Below, piece after piece: positions 34,658 to 43,840 of a stretch of DNA of 64,000 bases. The stretch covers positions 124,001 through 188,000 of the forward strand of contig NZ_AVPL01000001.1 in assembly GCF_000768695.1 (NCBI RefSeq), read 5' to 3'. The notes beneath the pieces are model-generated. The model made no database searches and was not told the origin of the DNA. It saw only the letters and a list, made by a program, of their open reading frames with translations. Within the stretch, counting starts at the first letter, position 1, and every line of letters begins with the position of its first letter. The DNA comes from Knoellia aerolata DSM 18566 (lineage in GTDB: Bacteria; Actinomycetota; Actinomycetes; Actinomycetales; Dermatophilaceae). The translations under genes were made by a program, and so were the position numbers.

Positions 34658-35032
34658 ATGGCAATGATCATCAAGCGTGCCAAGGGCAAGGTCGCCGCGC
34701 GCGGCCGTCGCCACGCTCGCGTCCGCAAGCACGTCGCGGGCACGGCAGTGCGTCCCCGTCTCGTCGTCTCGCGCTCGTCGCGTCACGTCTTCGTCCAGGT
34801 CGTCGACGACACCGCGGGCAAGACCGTCGCGTACGCGTCGACCATGGAGGCCGACGTCCGTACCTTCGACGGTGACAAGACCGCCAAGGCGAAGAAGGTC
34901 GGCGAGCTCGTCGCCGAGCGCGCCAAGGCTGCCGGTGTCGAGGCGGTCGTCTTCGACCGCGGCGGCAACAAGTACCACGGTCGAGTGGCGGCCATCGCCG
35001 ACGGCGCCCGCGAGGGTGGGCTGTCCCTGTGA
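34658..35032 (+). CDS. rplR: 50S ribosomal protein L18
   Basis: 124 residues: [40 protein letters not shown] and the end [21 protein letters not shown]18 binds 5S rRNA. It starts three bases after rplF. Confidence 0.97.
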   Translation: MAMIIKRAKGKVAARGRRHARVRKHVAGTAVRPRLVVSRSSRHVFVQVVDDTAGKTVAYASTMEADVRTFDGDKTAKAKKVGELVAERAKAAGVEAVVFDRGGNKYHGRVAAIADGAREGGLSL

Positions 35033-35075
35033 CCCGCACCGTGACCATGACTCTCTGTGGAATGAGGAACATCTG

Positions 35076-35738
35076 ATGCCAGGACCCCAGCGTCGAGGCA
35101 CCGGTCCCGCGTCCGCCGGTGGCGAGCGCACCGACAACCGTGGTGGCGGCGACCGTCGCGGCGGCGGTCGTGACGACCGTCGTGGTGGTGGCCGTGAGGC
35201 CGAGAAGAGCACCTACCTCGAGCGCGTCGTGACCATCAACCGCGTCTCCAAGGTCGTCAAGGGTGGTCGTCGCTTCAGCTTCACCGCCCTCGTCGTCGTC
35301 GGTGACGGCGACGGCACGGTGGGTGTCGGCTACGGCAAGGCGAAGGAAGTTCCCGCCGCCATCGCCAAGGGTGTCGAGGAGGCCAAGAAGGAGTTCTTCA
35401 AGGTCCCGCGCATCCAGGGCACCATCCCGCACCCCGTGCAGGGTGAGGCCGCTGCCGGTGTCGTCATGCTCCGTCCCGCCAGCCCCGGTACCGGCGTCAT
35501 CGCCGGTGGCCCGGTGCGTGCGGTCCTGGAGTGCGCCGGCATCCACGACGTGCTCTCCAAGAGCCTCGGCTCGAGCAACGCCATCAACATCGTCCACGCC
35601 ACCGTTCAGGCTCTCAAGGAGCTCGAGCGTCCGGAGTCCGTGGCCGCGCGCCGTGGCCTCCCCGTGGACCGGGTCGCCCCCGCGGCGATGCTCCGCGCCC
35701 AGGCCGCCGGCATCGCCGAGGCCAAGGCAGGTGCGTGA
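35076..35738 (+). CDS. rpsE: 30S ribosomal protein S5
   Basis: 220 residues from ATG 35076. A Gly/Arg-rich disordered start ([20 protein letters not shown]) of about 45 residues precedes [20 protein letters not shown], the dsRNA-binding fold, and [21 protein letters not shown]5 acts in decoding fidelity and the mRNA entry channel. The extension is longer than in E. coli, as in many actinobacteria. TGATG overlap with rpmD. Confidence 0.97.
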   Translation: MPGPQRRGTGPASAGGERTDNRGGGDRRGGGRDDRRGGGREAEKSTYLERVVTINRVSKVVKGGRRFSFTALVVVGDGDGTVGVGYGKAKEVPAAIAKGVEEAKKEFFKVPRIQGTIPHPVQGEAAAGVVMLRPASPGTGVIAGGPVRAVLECAGIHDVLSKSLGSSNAINIVHATVQALKELERPESVAARRGLPVDRVAPAAMLRAQAAGIAEAKAGA

Positions 35739-35920
35739 TGGCTCGTCTCAAGGTGACCCAGACCCGTTCGGAGATCGGCGGCAAGCAGAACCAGCGTGAC
35801 ACGCTGCGAAGCCTCGGTCTCAAGCGCATTGGCGACGTCGTCGTCAAGGAGGACCGTCCCGAGATCCGCGGGATGGTCAAGACGGTGACGCACCTCGTTG
35901 CCGTCGAGGAGGTTGAGTGA
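35738..35920 (+). CDS. rpmD: 50S ribosomal protein L30
   Basis: 60 residues: [20 protein letters not shown], then [20 protein letters not shown] and [15 protein letters not shown]. Full length. It starts within the rpsE stop and overlaps the GTG of rplO. Confidence 0.97.
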   Translation: MARLKVTQTRSEIGGKQNQRDTLRSLGLKRIGDVVVKEDRPEIRGMVKTVTHLVAVEEVE

Positions 35921-36411
35921 TCATGGCTGACAAGAAGGCCACCACCGAGGGCGCGGCCCCCGCGTCCGCCCTCAAGATCCACCACCTGCGTCCGGCCCCC
36001 GGAGCCAAGACCGCCAAGACCCGTGTCGGTCGTGGCGAAGGCTCCAAGGGCAAGACCGCCGGTCGCGGTACCAAGGGCTCCAAGGCCCGCTACCAGGTTC
36101 CGGAGCGCTTCGAGGGTGGCTCGACCCCCCTCCACATGCGTCTCCCGAAGCTTCGCGGCTTCAAGAACCCGTTCAAGACCCACTACCAGGTCGTGAACCT
36201 CGACAAGCTGTCCGCTCTCTTCCCCGACGGTGGAGACGTGACGGTCGAGGAGCTCGTGGCCCGGGGTGCGGTGCGCGACAACCAGCTCGTCAAGGTGCTC
36301 GGCACCGGCGAGATCACGGTTGCCGTCAACGTCACCGTCGACGCGTTCTCCTCCTCCGCCAAGGAGAAGATCGTGGCGGCGGGCGGCTCGGCCACCCTCA
36401 GCGGTTCCTGA
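35917..36411 (+). CDS. rplO: 50S ribosomal protein L15
   Basis: 164 residues from GTG 35917, or 162 from ATG 35923; GAGGAGG (35906-35912) could serve either. It has [20 protein letters not shown], the Gly-rich [20 protein letters not shown], and [21 protein letters not shown]15 is a late 50S assembly protein. A long terminator-like hairpin follows, separating it from secY. Confidence 0.96.
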   Translation: MIMADKKATTEGAAPASALKIHHLRPAPGAKTAKTRVGRGEGSKGKTAGRGTKGSKARYQVPERFEGGSTPLHMRLPKLRGFKNPFKTHYQVVNLDKLSALFPDGGDVTVEELVARGAVRDNQLVKVLGTGEITVAVNVTVDAFSSSAKEKIVAAGGSATLSGS

Positions 36412-36426
36412 GTCGTTCACGCAGTG

Positions 36427-36484
36427 CGTATGCCGCAGGGCGCGGTTCCCGGAGGCGATCCGGGAACTCGCCTTGCGGCATACG
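36427..36484 (+). terminator. Long hairpin after rplO with paired GTATGCCG words
   Basis: The outer stem CGTATGCCGCA (36427-36437) pairs with TGCGGCATACG (36474-36484); the inner stem GGTTCCCGG pairs with CCGGGAAC across AGGCGAT. It starts 15 bases after rplO. It implies that secY-adk-map have their own promoter; a TATCTT (36537-36542) about 50 bases before secY is a -10 candidate. Confidence 0.88.
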
Positions 36485-36593
36485 TCGTTTGACCCCCTGT
36501 GAGCACGGCGGTCCCGGACCGCAGCCCACGCCGGGGTATCTTGTTCGTCGATCACCACACTGACGCGGCGCCTGCCGCCCACCTGGAGGACCT

Positions 36594-37910
36594 GTGCTCA
36601 CCGCCTTCGGCCGCGCGTTCAAGACGCCCGACCTGCGCAGGAAGATCCTGTTCACGCTCGCCGTCATCGCGATCTACCGCCTCGGCGCGCACGTGCCGAC
36701 GCCCGGGGTGAGCTACTCGCTCATCCAGGCCTGTCAGGCGGGGGCCGGTGAGGCCAACGACCTCCTCGGCCTGGCGAACCTCTTCAGCGGTGGAGCCCTG
36801 CTCCAGCTGTCGATCTTCGCGCTCGGGATCATGCCGTACATCACGGCGAGCATCATCGTCCAGCTGCTGACGGTGGTCATCCCGAAGTTCGAGGCCCTCA
36901 AGAAGGAGGGCTCGGCGGGTCAGTCGAAGATGACCCAGTACACGCGCTACCTGACCATCGCCCTCGCGGTGCTCCAGTCGGCGACGTTCATCACCTTCGC
37001 GCAGAATCCCTCGCAGCTGTTCGCGAACCCGGCCTGCACCAACATCCTCACCGACGACTCCACCGTGACGATCCTCATCATGGTGCTCACGATGACGGCC
37101 GGCACCGGCCTCGTCATGTGGCTCGGTGAGCTCGTCACCGACAAGGGTGTCGGCAACGGCATGTCGATCCTCATCTTCACCTCGATCGCCGCCACCTTCC
37201 CCGGTGCGCTGTGGGCGATCCAGCAGAAGGACGGTCGCTGGGACATCTTCCTGGGGATCATCCTCATGGGCTTCGTCGTCATCGCGCTCGTCGTCTACGT
37301 CGAGCAGAGCCAGCGGCGGATCCCCGTGCAGTACGCCAAGCGCATGGTCGGCCGCCGCGTCTACGGCGGCACCTCGACCTACATCCCGCTCAAGGTCAAC
37401 ATGGCCGGCGTCATCCCCGTCATCTTCGCCAGCTCGCTGCTGGCGCTGCCGACGCTGCTCGCCCAGTTCAACCGTCGCGCCGACGGCACGAGCGCGGGCT
37501 GGGTCCAGTGGATCGACGCCAACTTCGCCGGAGGTGACACGTGGGAGTACATGCTCACCTACACGGCGCTGATCCTGTTCTTCACGTTCTTCTACGTGTC
37601 GATCACGTTCAACCCCACCGAGGTCGCCGACAACATGAAGAAGTACGGCGGCTTCATCCCGGGTATCCGCGCCGGGCGACCCACGGCCGAGTACCTGCAG
37701 TACGTTCTCACCAGGATCACCGTCCCGGGTGCGATCTACCTCGCGCTGATCTCGCTCATCCCGCTCATCGCGATCGTCCTCGTCGGGGCCAACCAGAACT
37801 TCCCCTTCGGTGGCACCTCGATCCTCATCATCGTCGGTGTCGGTCTCGAGACCGTGAAGCAGATCGAGTCCCAGCTGCAGCAGCGTCACTACGAAGGGTT
37901 CCTCCGTTAA
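36594..37910 (+). CDS. secY: SecY, translocon channel subunit
   Basis: 438 residues from GTG 36594 (GGAGGACCT upstream). Ten membrane helices are visible, starting [20 protein letters not shown], with the plug-proximal [20 protein letters not shown] and the cytoplasmic loop [13 protein letters not shown] used by SecA and ribosomes. With SecE it forms the protein-conducting channel. The stop TAA overlaps the adk ATG (TAATG). Confidence 0.98.
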   Translation: MLTAFGRAFKTPDLRRKILFTLAVIAIYRLGAHVPTPGVSYSLIQACQAGAGEANDLLGLANLFSGGALLQLSIFALGIMPYITASIIVQLLTVVIPKFEALKKEGSAGQSKMTQYTRYLTIALAVLQSATFITFAQNPSQLFANPACTNILTDDSTVTILIMVLTMTAGTGLVMWLGELVTDKGVGNGMSILIFTSIAATFPGALWAIQQKDGRWDIFLGIILMGFVVIALVVYVEQSQRRIPVQYAKRMVGRRVYGGTSTYIPLKVNMAGVIPVIFASSLLALPTLLAQFNRRADGTSAGWVQWIDANFAGGDTWEYMLTYTALILFFTFFYVSITFNPTEVADNMKKYGGFIPGIRAGRPTAEYLQYVLTRITVPGAIYLALISLIPLIAIVLVGANQNFPFGGTSILIIVGVGLETVKQIESQLQQRHYEGFLR

Positions 37911-38470
37911 TGCGACTCATCATCCTCGGCCCCCCCGGCGCCGGTAAGGGCACGCAGGCCGCTCGCATCGCCGAGCACTTCGGGATCCCGGCGATCTCGA
38001 CCGGCGACATCTTCCGGGCCAACATCAGGAACGGCACGGACCTCGGCAAGCAGGTGCAGGAGATCACCGCCTCCGGCGGGTACGTCTCGGACGACATCAC
38101 CAACGCCATCGTCGAGGACCGGCTGAACGAGGACGACGCCCGTGAGGGCTTCCTCCTCGACGGCTACCCCCGCACGACCGGCCAGGTCACCGCCCTGGAC
38201 TGGATGCTCGGCAAGAAGGACCACGGTCTCGACAAGGTCCTCGCGCTCACCGTCGACGAGGAGGCCGTCGTCGCGCGCCTGCTCAAGCGCGCCGAGGTCG
38301 AGGGTCGCCCCGACGACACCGAGGACGTCATCCGCGAGCGCCAGGCCATCTACCGTCGCGAGACGGCTCCGCTCGTCGAGGTCTACGCCGAGCGCGGTCT
38401 CCTCGTCGAGGTCGACGGCCTCGGTGAGGTCGACGAGGTCACCGAGCGGATCGTCTCCGCCCTCTCCTGA
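37910..38470 (+). CDS. adk: Adenylate kinase
   Basis: 186 residues, the short-lid form. The P-loop GPPGAGKGT is at residues 7-15, [13 protein letters not shown] is the AMP-binding region, and [20 protein letters not shown] covers the lid without zinc cysteines. It balances AMP, ADP and ATP. Classic secY-adk-map arrangement, although here an FMN reductase separates adk from map. Confidence 0.97.
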   Translation: MRLIILGPPGAGKGTQAARIAEHFGIPAISTGDIFRANIRNGTDLGKQVQEITASGGYVSDDITNAIVEDRLNEDDAREGFLLDGYPRTTGQVTALDWMLGKKDHGLDKVLALTVDEEAVVARLLKRAEVEGRPDDTEDVIRERQAIYRRETAPLVEVYAERGLLVEVDGLGEVDEVTERIVSALS

Positions 38471-38481
38471 GCCTCCCAGGC

Positions 38482-38503
38482 GCGCGCGGGCCGACCCGCG
38501 CGC
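38482..38503 (+). terminator. Terminator after adk
   Basis: GCGCGCGGG (38482-38490) pairs with CCCGCGCGC (38495-38503) across CCGA, 12 bases after the adk stop. Confidence 0.75.
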
Positions 38504-38505
38504 TC

Positions 38506-38682
38506 AAACCGGTTCGCGAACCGGAGGTGTGCTCGCACGCCGGTTCGATCCGGTTCGCGAGCGACATCCCGGTTCGCGAACCGTTCTGTGTCCGACATCG
38601 CCCCGGCGGTGGGTGGGATGAAGGCCACGCGGGGATCGGGAATGGTCCGACGCCAAGCCCTGTTGGTTGAATTGTGAACCAA
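38506..38682. promoter_or_regulatory. Operator-like palindrome array upstream of the FMN reductase
   Basis: The perfect 16-bp palindrome CCGGTTCGCGAACCGG (38509-38524) is followed by two head-to-tail half sites, CCGGTTCGAT (38540) and CCGGTTCGCGAGC (38550), and a third full site, CCGGTTCGCGAACCG (38569-38583). A different inverted repeat, TTGGTTGAATTGTGAACCAA (38663-38682), covers the GTG start itself. The repeats look like binding sites for a dimeric repressor; which one is unknown. Confidence 0.65.
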
Positions 38683-39231
38683 TTGCGCGTCATCGTGTCC
38701 AGCACCCGCCCGAACCGGATCGGCCCGGCCGTCACCCAGTGGGTGGTCGACCAGGCCGACCCCACCCAGTGGGAGGTCAGGATCCTCGACCTCGCGGCGA
38801 TCGGCCTGCCGTTCATGGACGAGGAGGACATGCCGAAGAGCGGCAACTACGCCAAGCCGCACACCCGGGCGTGGGCGAGCGAGATCTTCGAGTCCGACGC
38901 GATCGTCGTCGTGACCCCGCAGTACAACCGCAGCTTCCCGGCGCCGATCAAGAACGCGATCGACTTCCTCTACGCCGAGTGGCACGCCAAGCCCATCGCG
39001 ATCGTCGGCTACGGCTGGTCCGGCGGGGTCGACGCCCGGGCCGACCTCACCCGGGTCCTCACCCACGTCGAGGCCGACGTCGTCGGTGACCTGGGCCTGA
39101 CCTTCCCCGAGCAGCTCACCCCCGCGGGAGCCGTCGCCGACGAGACCGGGGCGGCGGCCGAGCTCCGTGGGCTCCTCGACGCGCTCCGCGCCAAGGTGCT
39201 CGACCTCGACGAGGTCCCCGCCCGGTCCTGA
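38674..39231 (+). CDS. NAD(P)H-dependent FMN reductase (flavodoxin-like oxidoreductase)
   Basis: 185 residues from GTG 38674. Flavodoxin fold: VIVSSTRPNRIGPAVTQWVV (FMN phosphate loop), ILDLAAIGLPFMDEED, and VVVTPQYNRSFPAPIKNAID (flavin-binding P.YN.S.P..LKNA.D motif, about 90-109). Members reduce FMN, quinones or azo compounds. The gene is monocistronic and preceded by several palindromes, so it is probably inducible. It interrupts the usual adk-map pair. Confidence 0.88.
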   Translation: MNQLRVIVSSTRPNRIGPAVTQWVVDQADPTQWEVRILDLAAIGLPFMDEEDMPKSGNYAKPHTRAWASEIFESDAIVVVTPQYNRSFPAPIKNAIDFLYAEWHAKPIAIVGYGWSGGVDARADLTRVLTHVEADVVGDLGLTFPEQLTPAGAVADETGAAAELRGLLDALRAKVLDLDEVPARS

Positions 39232-39312
39232 CCCCCGACCGGTCAGGCGCCTGCCCGGTCCCTGACCTCCGCGATTCGGGGGAGCGGGTGGCCGGGCGGT
39301 AGCGTGCGGCCC

Positions 39313-40161
39313 ATGGGACTGTTCGGACGTGAGCGCATCGAGGCCAAGACCCCCGAGCAGGTGCTGCTCATGCGCGCCGCCGGACTGCTCGTCGGCCGGA
39401 CGCTCGAGCTTATGCGTGCCTCGGTGCGTCCGGGCATGACGACCGGGGACCTCGACGCCCTCGCCGAGACCCACATCCGTGACGGCGGCGGCACCCCGAG
39501 CTTCCTCGGCTACCACGGGTTCACCGGCACCCTCTGCACCTCGGTCAACGACGAGATCGTCCACGGGATCCCCGGCCCTCGCGTCCTGCACGAGGGCGAC
39601 CTGCTCTCCATCGACTGCGGCGCCGTCGTCGAGGGCTGGCACGGCGACGCCGCCATCTCGCTCATCGTCGGTGGTCGCGAGGCGGGCCGCCCGGAGGACC
39701 TCGAGCTCATCGACGACACCGAGGCCTCGATGTGGGCCGGCATCACCGCCCTCAGCGTCGGCAGGAGCCTGCACGCCGTCGGCGAGGCCGTCGAGGACAG
39801 CCTCACCGCGGCGGGGAAGCGGCGAGGCCGTCAGTACGGCATCGTCGAGGACTACGTCGGCCACGGCATCGGCACGTCGATGCACATGGACCCGCAGGTC
39901 CCGAACTACCGGGTGAGTGGCAAGGGTCCCACCGTCGTCGACGCGACGACCGTCGCCATCGAGCCGATGGTGACCCTCGGCGACGAGGCCAACCATGTGC
40001 TCGAGGACGACTGGACGATCATCACCGACGACGGCTCACGCGCCGCCCACTGGGAGAACACCGTCGCGGCCACGTCCCGCGGGCTCTGGGTGCTCACCGA
40101 GGTCGACGGCGGCGAGGCCCGGCTGGGCGAGCTCGGTGCCGCCTACGCGCCCATCGCCTGA
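39313..40161 (+). CDS. map: Methionine aminopeptidase type I
   Basis: 282 residues from ATG 39313. Metal ligands are in order: His in FLGYHGFTGTLCTSVNDEIV, Asp in LLSIDCGAVVEGWHGDAAIS, His in GHGIGTSMHMDPQVPNY, Glu in VAIEPMVTLG, and a final Glu in AHWENTVAAT. It removes N-terminal Met cotranslationally. TAGCGT (39300-39305) lies 7 bases before ATG, suggesting a leaderless transcript; a GTG at 39304 in frame is within that promoter and unlikely. Confidence 0.95.
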   Translation: MGLFGRERIEAKTPEQVLLMRAAGLLVGRTLELMRASVRPGMTTGDLDALAETHIRDGGGTPSFLGYHGFTGTLCTSVNDEIVHGIPGPRVLHEGDLLSIDCGAVVEGWHGDAAISLIVGGREAGRPEDLELIDDTEASMWAGITALSVGRSLHAVGEAVEDSLTAAGKRRGRQYGIVEDYVGHGIGTSMHMDPQVPNYRVSGKGPTVVDATTVAIEPMVTLGDEANHVLEDDWTIITDDGSRAAHWENTVAATSRGLWVLTEVDGGEARLGELGAAYAPIA

Positions 40162-40194
40162 CCGGGCGCCTGACCGGCACCGGACCAACCGGCG

Positions 40195-40770
40195 TCACCC
40201 CGAGTCGCCCTCGTGGACCACGTCGTAGACGAGCGCGAGTGCTCCGCTGGCGAAGGTGTGCTGCCGGCGCAGGGCCAGCCCGGTGGAGAACCCTGCGGGG
40301 AGCCACGCAGTGCCACCGCCGGCGAGGTGCGGCATGACGTATGCCGTGAGCTCGTCGACGAGTCCCGCCTCCAGCGCGTGGGCGGCCAGGGTCGGGCCGC
40401 CGATCTCCACGTCGAGGTCGCTGTCGCGCACCAGGGCGGCGAGCCGGTCGACGTCGAGCCGGTCCCACAGCGACGTGCGGGGCTCCGCCGGGGGAGCGAG
40501 GGTGGTCGAGACGACGATCTTGTCGGTGTCCTGCCAGGTCTGCGCGAACTCGCGGGCCTCGGGGGCGGTGAGGTCCTCCTCGGGTGGGGACTGCCAGTAG
40601 CGCATCGTCTCCCACAGGCCGCGGCCGTAGACGCGCGTTCCGACCGTGCGGTCCTGTGCGCTGGCAAAGCCGTGCAGCTCCTCGTCGGCGAGCATCCAGT
40701 CGGTCGACCCCGAGGCGTCCCGGATGAACCCGTCGAGCGAGATCATCATCCCGTAGCGGAGGCGACCCAT
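40195..40770 (-). CDS. RibD C-terminal-domain (dihydrofolate-reductase-like) protein
   Basis: 191 residues with the family layout: MGRLRYGMMISLDGFIRDAS, then TRVYGRGLWETMRYWQ, KIVVSTTLAP, LDVEIGGPTLAAHALEAGLV and the closing VYDVVHEGD. This is the stand-alone reductase family related to YyaP/YwjB, presumed NADPH-dependent with unknown substrate. ATG 40770 overlaps the stop of the upstream paralogue (TGATG), so the two are coupled and may act together. Contains a GTATGCCG word as GCA-TAC. Confidence 0.85.
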   Translation of the reverse strand: MGRLRYGMMISLDGFIRDASGSTDWMLADEELHGFASAQDRTVGTRVYGRGLWETMRYWQSPPEEDLTAPEAREFAQTWQDTDKIVVSTTLAPPAEPRTSLWDRLDVDRLAALVRDSDLDVEIGGPTLAAHALEAGLVDELTAYVMPHLAGGGTAWLPAGFSTGLALRRQHTFASGALALVYDVVHEGDSG

Positions 40771-41429
40771 CAGCTCTCCTTGCGCTGGAAGAGCAGGTGG
40801 GTGACCCGCGAGGTCGGTGAGTGGACCGTCTCGATGTCGAAGCCGGCCTCGACCCCCTCGAGCCCGTCCCAGAGGGAGACCCCTCGGCCGAGGACGATGG
40901 GCACGAGGGCGACGTGCATGAGGTCGACGAGCCCGGCGGCGAGGAACTGCCGCACGGTGCTGGGCCCCCCGCCAATGCGCACGTCCAGCCCGCCGGCAGC
41001 CTCGCGGGCCTGCGCGAGCACCTCCTCGGGGGTGGCGTCGACGAAGTGGAAGGTCGTGCCGCCCTCCATCTCCATCGGCGGTCGCGGGTGGTGGGTGAGC
41101 ACGAACACCGGCGTGTGGAAGGGCGGGTCCTCACCCCACCAGCCGCGCCACCCGTCGTCGGTCCACGGCCCGGTCTGCGGCCCGAACTTCCCTCGGCCCA
41201 TGATCTCGGCGCCGACGCTGCCGTCCCAGCCGGAGGAGACGAGGGCGTCGTCGACGCCCCTGCGGGCGGGGGTGCCGTCGTCGTGCACCTGGCGGCCGAG
41301 GCGCGTCGCGGCGAACCACTCCATGAGCCGGTCGCCGGCATGGCCGAACGGGGCCTCGAACGACTGGCCCTCGCCGGTGGCATAGCCGTCGAGCGAGACG
41401 CTGAACTGGGTGACCCGGACGAGTGACAT
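40770..41429 (-). CDS. RibD C-terminal-domain protein, second paralogue
   Basis: 219 residues: VTQFSVSLDGYATGEGQSFE, then AEIMGRGKFGPQTGPWTDDG, TPVFVLTHHPRPPMEMEGGT, TFHFVDAT, and LDVRIGGGPSTVRQFLAAGL. It is a full RibD_C-type reductase, longer than its neighbour. It is transcribed divergently from the HxlR gene with two matching operator-like sites between them, so the pair is probably the target of that regulator. Confidence 0.85.
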   Translation of the reverse strand: MSLVRVTQFSVSLDGYATGEGQSFEAPFGHAGDRLMEWFAATRLGRQVHDDGTPARRGVDDALVSSGWDGSVGAEIMGRGKFGPQTGPWTDDGWRGWWGEDPPFHTPVFVLTHHPRPPMEMEGGTTFHFVDATPEEVLAQAREAAGGLDVRIGGGPSTVRQFLAAGLVDLMHVALVPIVLGRGVSLWDGLEGVEAGFDIETVHSPTSRVTHLLFQRKES

Positions 41430-41448
41430 GGCGGCTCCTCGAGTGGCG

Positions 41449-41510
41449 AGTGATTGCGACAGGCAACCACTCGTCACGCTAGAGTAAGGTGATTGCTGTT
41501 GGCAAGCACT
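41449..41510. promoter_or_regulatory. Divergent promoter with two operator copies (HxlR)
   Basis: O1 41449-41471 contains GTGATTGC-GACA-GGCAACCACT and O2 41489-41510 contains GTGATTGC-TGTT-GGCAAGCACT; 17 of 22 positions agree and each is an imperfect palindrome (GTG.TTGC..GGCAA.CAC). They lie in direct orientation 39-40 bases apart. TAGAGT (41480-41485) is the -10 candidate for hxlR, placing O2 over its transcription start, which suggests autoregulation. Confidence 0.7.
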
Positions 41511-41522
41511 TTGAGGAGATCG

Positions 41523-42008
41523 ATGCGGAGCGAACCACGGTCGGGCTGTCCGATCAACGCCGCCGTCGAGGCGCTCGGCGACCCGTGGAGCCTCATCGTG
41601 CTGCGCGACATGATGTTCGGCGACCGGCGCTACTTCCGGGAGCTGCTCACCGGCTCGGAGGAGGGGATCGCGAGCAACGTGCTCGCCTCCCGACTCAAGT
41701 TCCTCGTCGCCGCCGGCCTCCTCGTCCGCGACGACGCCACCCGCGGCCAGCGGGCGCGCTACACCCTCACCGAGGCCGGCATCCAGACCCTTCCGGTCCT
41801 CGTCGCCCTCGGCACCTGGGGCCGGGCCCACCGCGACACCAGCCCGCAGCTGACCATCCGCCAGCAGCTCATGGAGGAGGGCGGGCCGGAGATGGTCGCC
41901 GAGCTCATGGACGAGCTCCGGTCGCGCCACCTCGGCGTCCCGCTGCCCACGCGCCGGGGCCCGCTCGCGAGCGAACGGTTGCGGGCGGCATACGAGTCCC
42001 TCGTCTGA
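41523..42008 (+). CDS. HxlR family winged-helix regulator
   Basis: 161 residues from ATG 41523 (GAGGAGATCG upstream). It begins with Cys in SGCPINAAVEALGDPWSLIV, the HxlR signature, then LRDMMFGDRRYFRELLTGSE, ASNVLASRLKFLVAAGLL (recognition helix) and a wing with RARYTLTEAG. Many HxlR proteins sense electrophiles or quinones through that cysteine. It is transcribed divergently from the RibD-type pair. Confidence 0.92.
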   Translation: MRSEPRSGCPINAAVEALGDPWSLIVLRDMMFGDRRYFRELLTGSEEGIASNVLASRLKFLVAAGLLVRDDATRGQRARYTLTEAGIQTLPVLVALGTWGRAHRDTSPQLTIRQQLMEEGGPEMVAELMDELRSRHLGVPLPTRRGPLASERLRAAYESLV

Positions 42009-42124
42009 GCGCGGTGTGCCCAAACTCTCGTCGTCGGCGCACGTGGCCGCCGGTAGGGTGACGCAAGGTCCGCAGACCTCATGACGCAGGTGCGGCCGAC
42101 TCGATCAGCGCGAAGGAGCGGTGG

Positions 42125-43840
42125 ATGACGGTGGCCCCGAAGCGGCCCGCGGCGATGGCGCTGGCGGCACACTTCCCCGAACGTACCGAGGCAGAGTGGC
42201 GCGAGCTCGTCGCCGGCGTCGTCAACAAGGGCCGGCCCGAGGGCGAGCACCTCGGCCCCGACGACGCCGTCGCGTCGATGCGCAGCCGCATCGACGGTGG
42301 CCTCGTCGTCGAGCCCCTCTACACGCGGCCCGCCGAGCCGACGCCCCTGGGCGTACCCGGCGAGATGCCCTTCACCCGCGGTCGGGCCGTCCGCGACGCC
42401 GACGTCCCGTGGGACGTCCGCCAGCTCCACGACGACCCCGATGCCGCCGCGACGCGTTCGTCGGTCCTCGCGGACCTCGAGAGCGGTGTGACCTCGGTCT
42501 GGCTCCACGTCGGAGCCGACGGACTGGCCGCGGCGGACGTCGCCGAGGCGCTGGCCGACGTGCGGCTCGACCTCGCCCCGGTCGTCGTCTCCTCCTGGGA
42601 CGACCAGGTCGGTGCCGCCGATGCCCTGTATGCCGTCCTGTCCGGTTCCGCGGCCGCCTCGGGCAACCTCGGGCACGACCCCCTCGGTGCCGCGGCCCGC
42701 ACGGGAGCACCCGCCGACCTCTCTCCCCTGGCCGGCGCGGTGCGTCGACTCGTCGGGCGCGCGGAGCTCCGGGCGGTCACCGTCGACACGCGGCCCTACG
42801 CGGAGGCCGGTGCCTCCGTCACCGACGAGCTCGGGTTCGCGCTCGCGACGGGCGTCGCCTATCTCCGCCACCTCGAGGGCGAAGGGGTCGAGGTCGTCGA
42901 CGCGTTCCGGCACATCGAGTTCCGGGTGAGCGCGAGCGCCGACCAGTTCCTCACGGCCGCGGCGCTGCGCGCACTCCGACGCGCCTGGGCGCGCGTGGGG
43001 GAGAGCGTGGGTGTCCCCGAGGCCTCGCGCGGCGCCTTCACCCACGCCGTGACGTCGGGACGGATGTTCAGCCGGGACGACGCGTGGACCAACATCCTGC
43101 GGAGCACGCTGGCGACGTTCGGGGCGAGCCTGGGGGGCGCGGACGCCATCACCGTCCTGCCGTTCGACACCGTCGCCGGGCTGCCGACCGCGTTCTCGCG
43201 CCGGATCGCCCGCAACACCCAGATCATCCTCGCGGAGGAGTCCTACGTGGCGCGGGTGACCGACCCGGCAGGGGGCGCCTGGTACGTCGAGGCCCTCACC
43301 GACGACGTCGCGACCGCGGCGTGGGCCGTGCTGCAGGAGGTCGAGCGCGGCGGCGGAATGGTCGAGGCGCTCGCGAACGGCGCTGTCGCACAGCGGATCT
43401 CCGCTGACGTGGCGGCGCGGGACCATGCGTTGGCCACGCGGGCGCAGCCGTTGACCGGCGTCAGCACGTTCCCGCTCGCCGGCGAGAAGCCACTGGGTCG
43501 GGTCCGCCGGGCGGCCCTGCCGACCCAGGCTGGTGCCCTTCTGCCACACCGCGACTCGGCGATCTTCGAGGCGCTCCGCGACCGCTCGGCGGCCTTCGCG
43601 GCGGAGCACGGGCACCCACCGCGGGTCGCGGTGCCGACCCTGGCGGTGCCGCGCGCCGCCGACCGACGCGTCGACGCTGTCAACATCCTCACCGTCGCCG
43701 GCATCGAGGCCGCGGACGACGGCACCGACGTCGCGGCGTCCCTCACGGCGACCGACACGGGCTACGAGGGCGTGGCCGGGGACATGGACGTCGTCGCCTT
43801 CCTCTCCGCGCTCCTCGACGAGACAGGAGCTCCCGCATGA
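42125..43840 (+). CDS. mutA: Methylmalonyl-CoA mutase small (beta) subunit
   Basis: 571 residues from ATG 42125 (GAAGGAGCGGTGG). TIM-barrel sequence matches the mutase family: [60 protein letters not shown] and [18 protein letters not shown]. The C-terminal region is short and lacks the cobalamin motif DxHxxG, as expected for the structural subunit. It overlaps mutB by four bases (ATGA). Propionyl-CoA from odd-chain or branched substrates is funnelled to succinyl-CoA through this complex. Confidence 0.93.
   Translation: MTVAPKRPAAMALAAHFPERTEAEWRELVAGVVNKGRPEGEHLGPDDAVASMRSRIDGGLVVEPLYTRPAEPTPLGVPGEMPFTRGRAVRDADVPWDVRQLHDDPDAAATRSSVLADLESGVTSVWLHVGADGLAAADVAEALADVRLDLAPVVVSSWDDQVGAADALYAVLSGSAAASGNLGHDPLGAAARTGAPADLSPLAGAVRRLVGRAELRAVTVDTRPYAEAGASVTDELGFALATGVAYLRHLEGEGVEVVDAFRHIEFRVSASADQFLTAAALRALRRAWARVGESVGVPEASRGAFTHAVTSGRMFSRDDAWTNILRSTLATFGASLGGADAITVLPFDTVAGLPTAFSRRIARNTQIILAEESYVARVTDPAGGAWYVEALTDDVATAAWAVLQEVERGGGMVEALANGAVAQRISADVAARDHALATRAQPLTGVSTFPLAGEKPLGRVRRAALPTQAGALLPHRDSAIFEALRDRSAAFAAEHGHPPRVAVPTLAVPRAADRRVDAVNILTVAGIEAADDGTDVAASLTATDTGYEGVAGDMDVVAFLSALLDETGAPA

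Noticed and set aside
36488-36494. TTTGACC as the -35 of a secY promoter
   Set aside because: The nearest -10-like hexamer (TATCTT, 36537) is more than 40 bases away, too far to pair with it.
38506-38600. Coding sequence reading SRTG/ANR repeats on the minus strand
   Set aside because: The repeated peptide is a by-product of the palindromic DNA; no start site, ribosome site or conserved domain.
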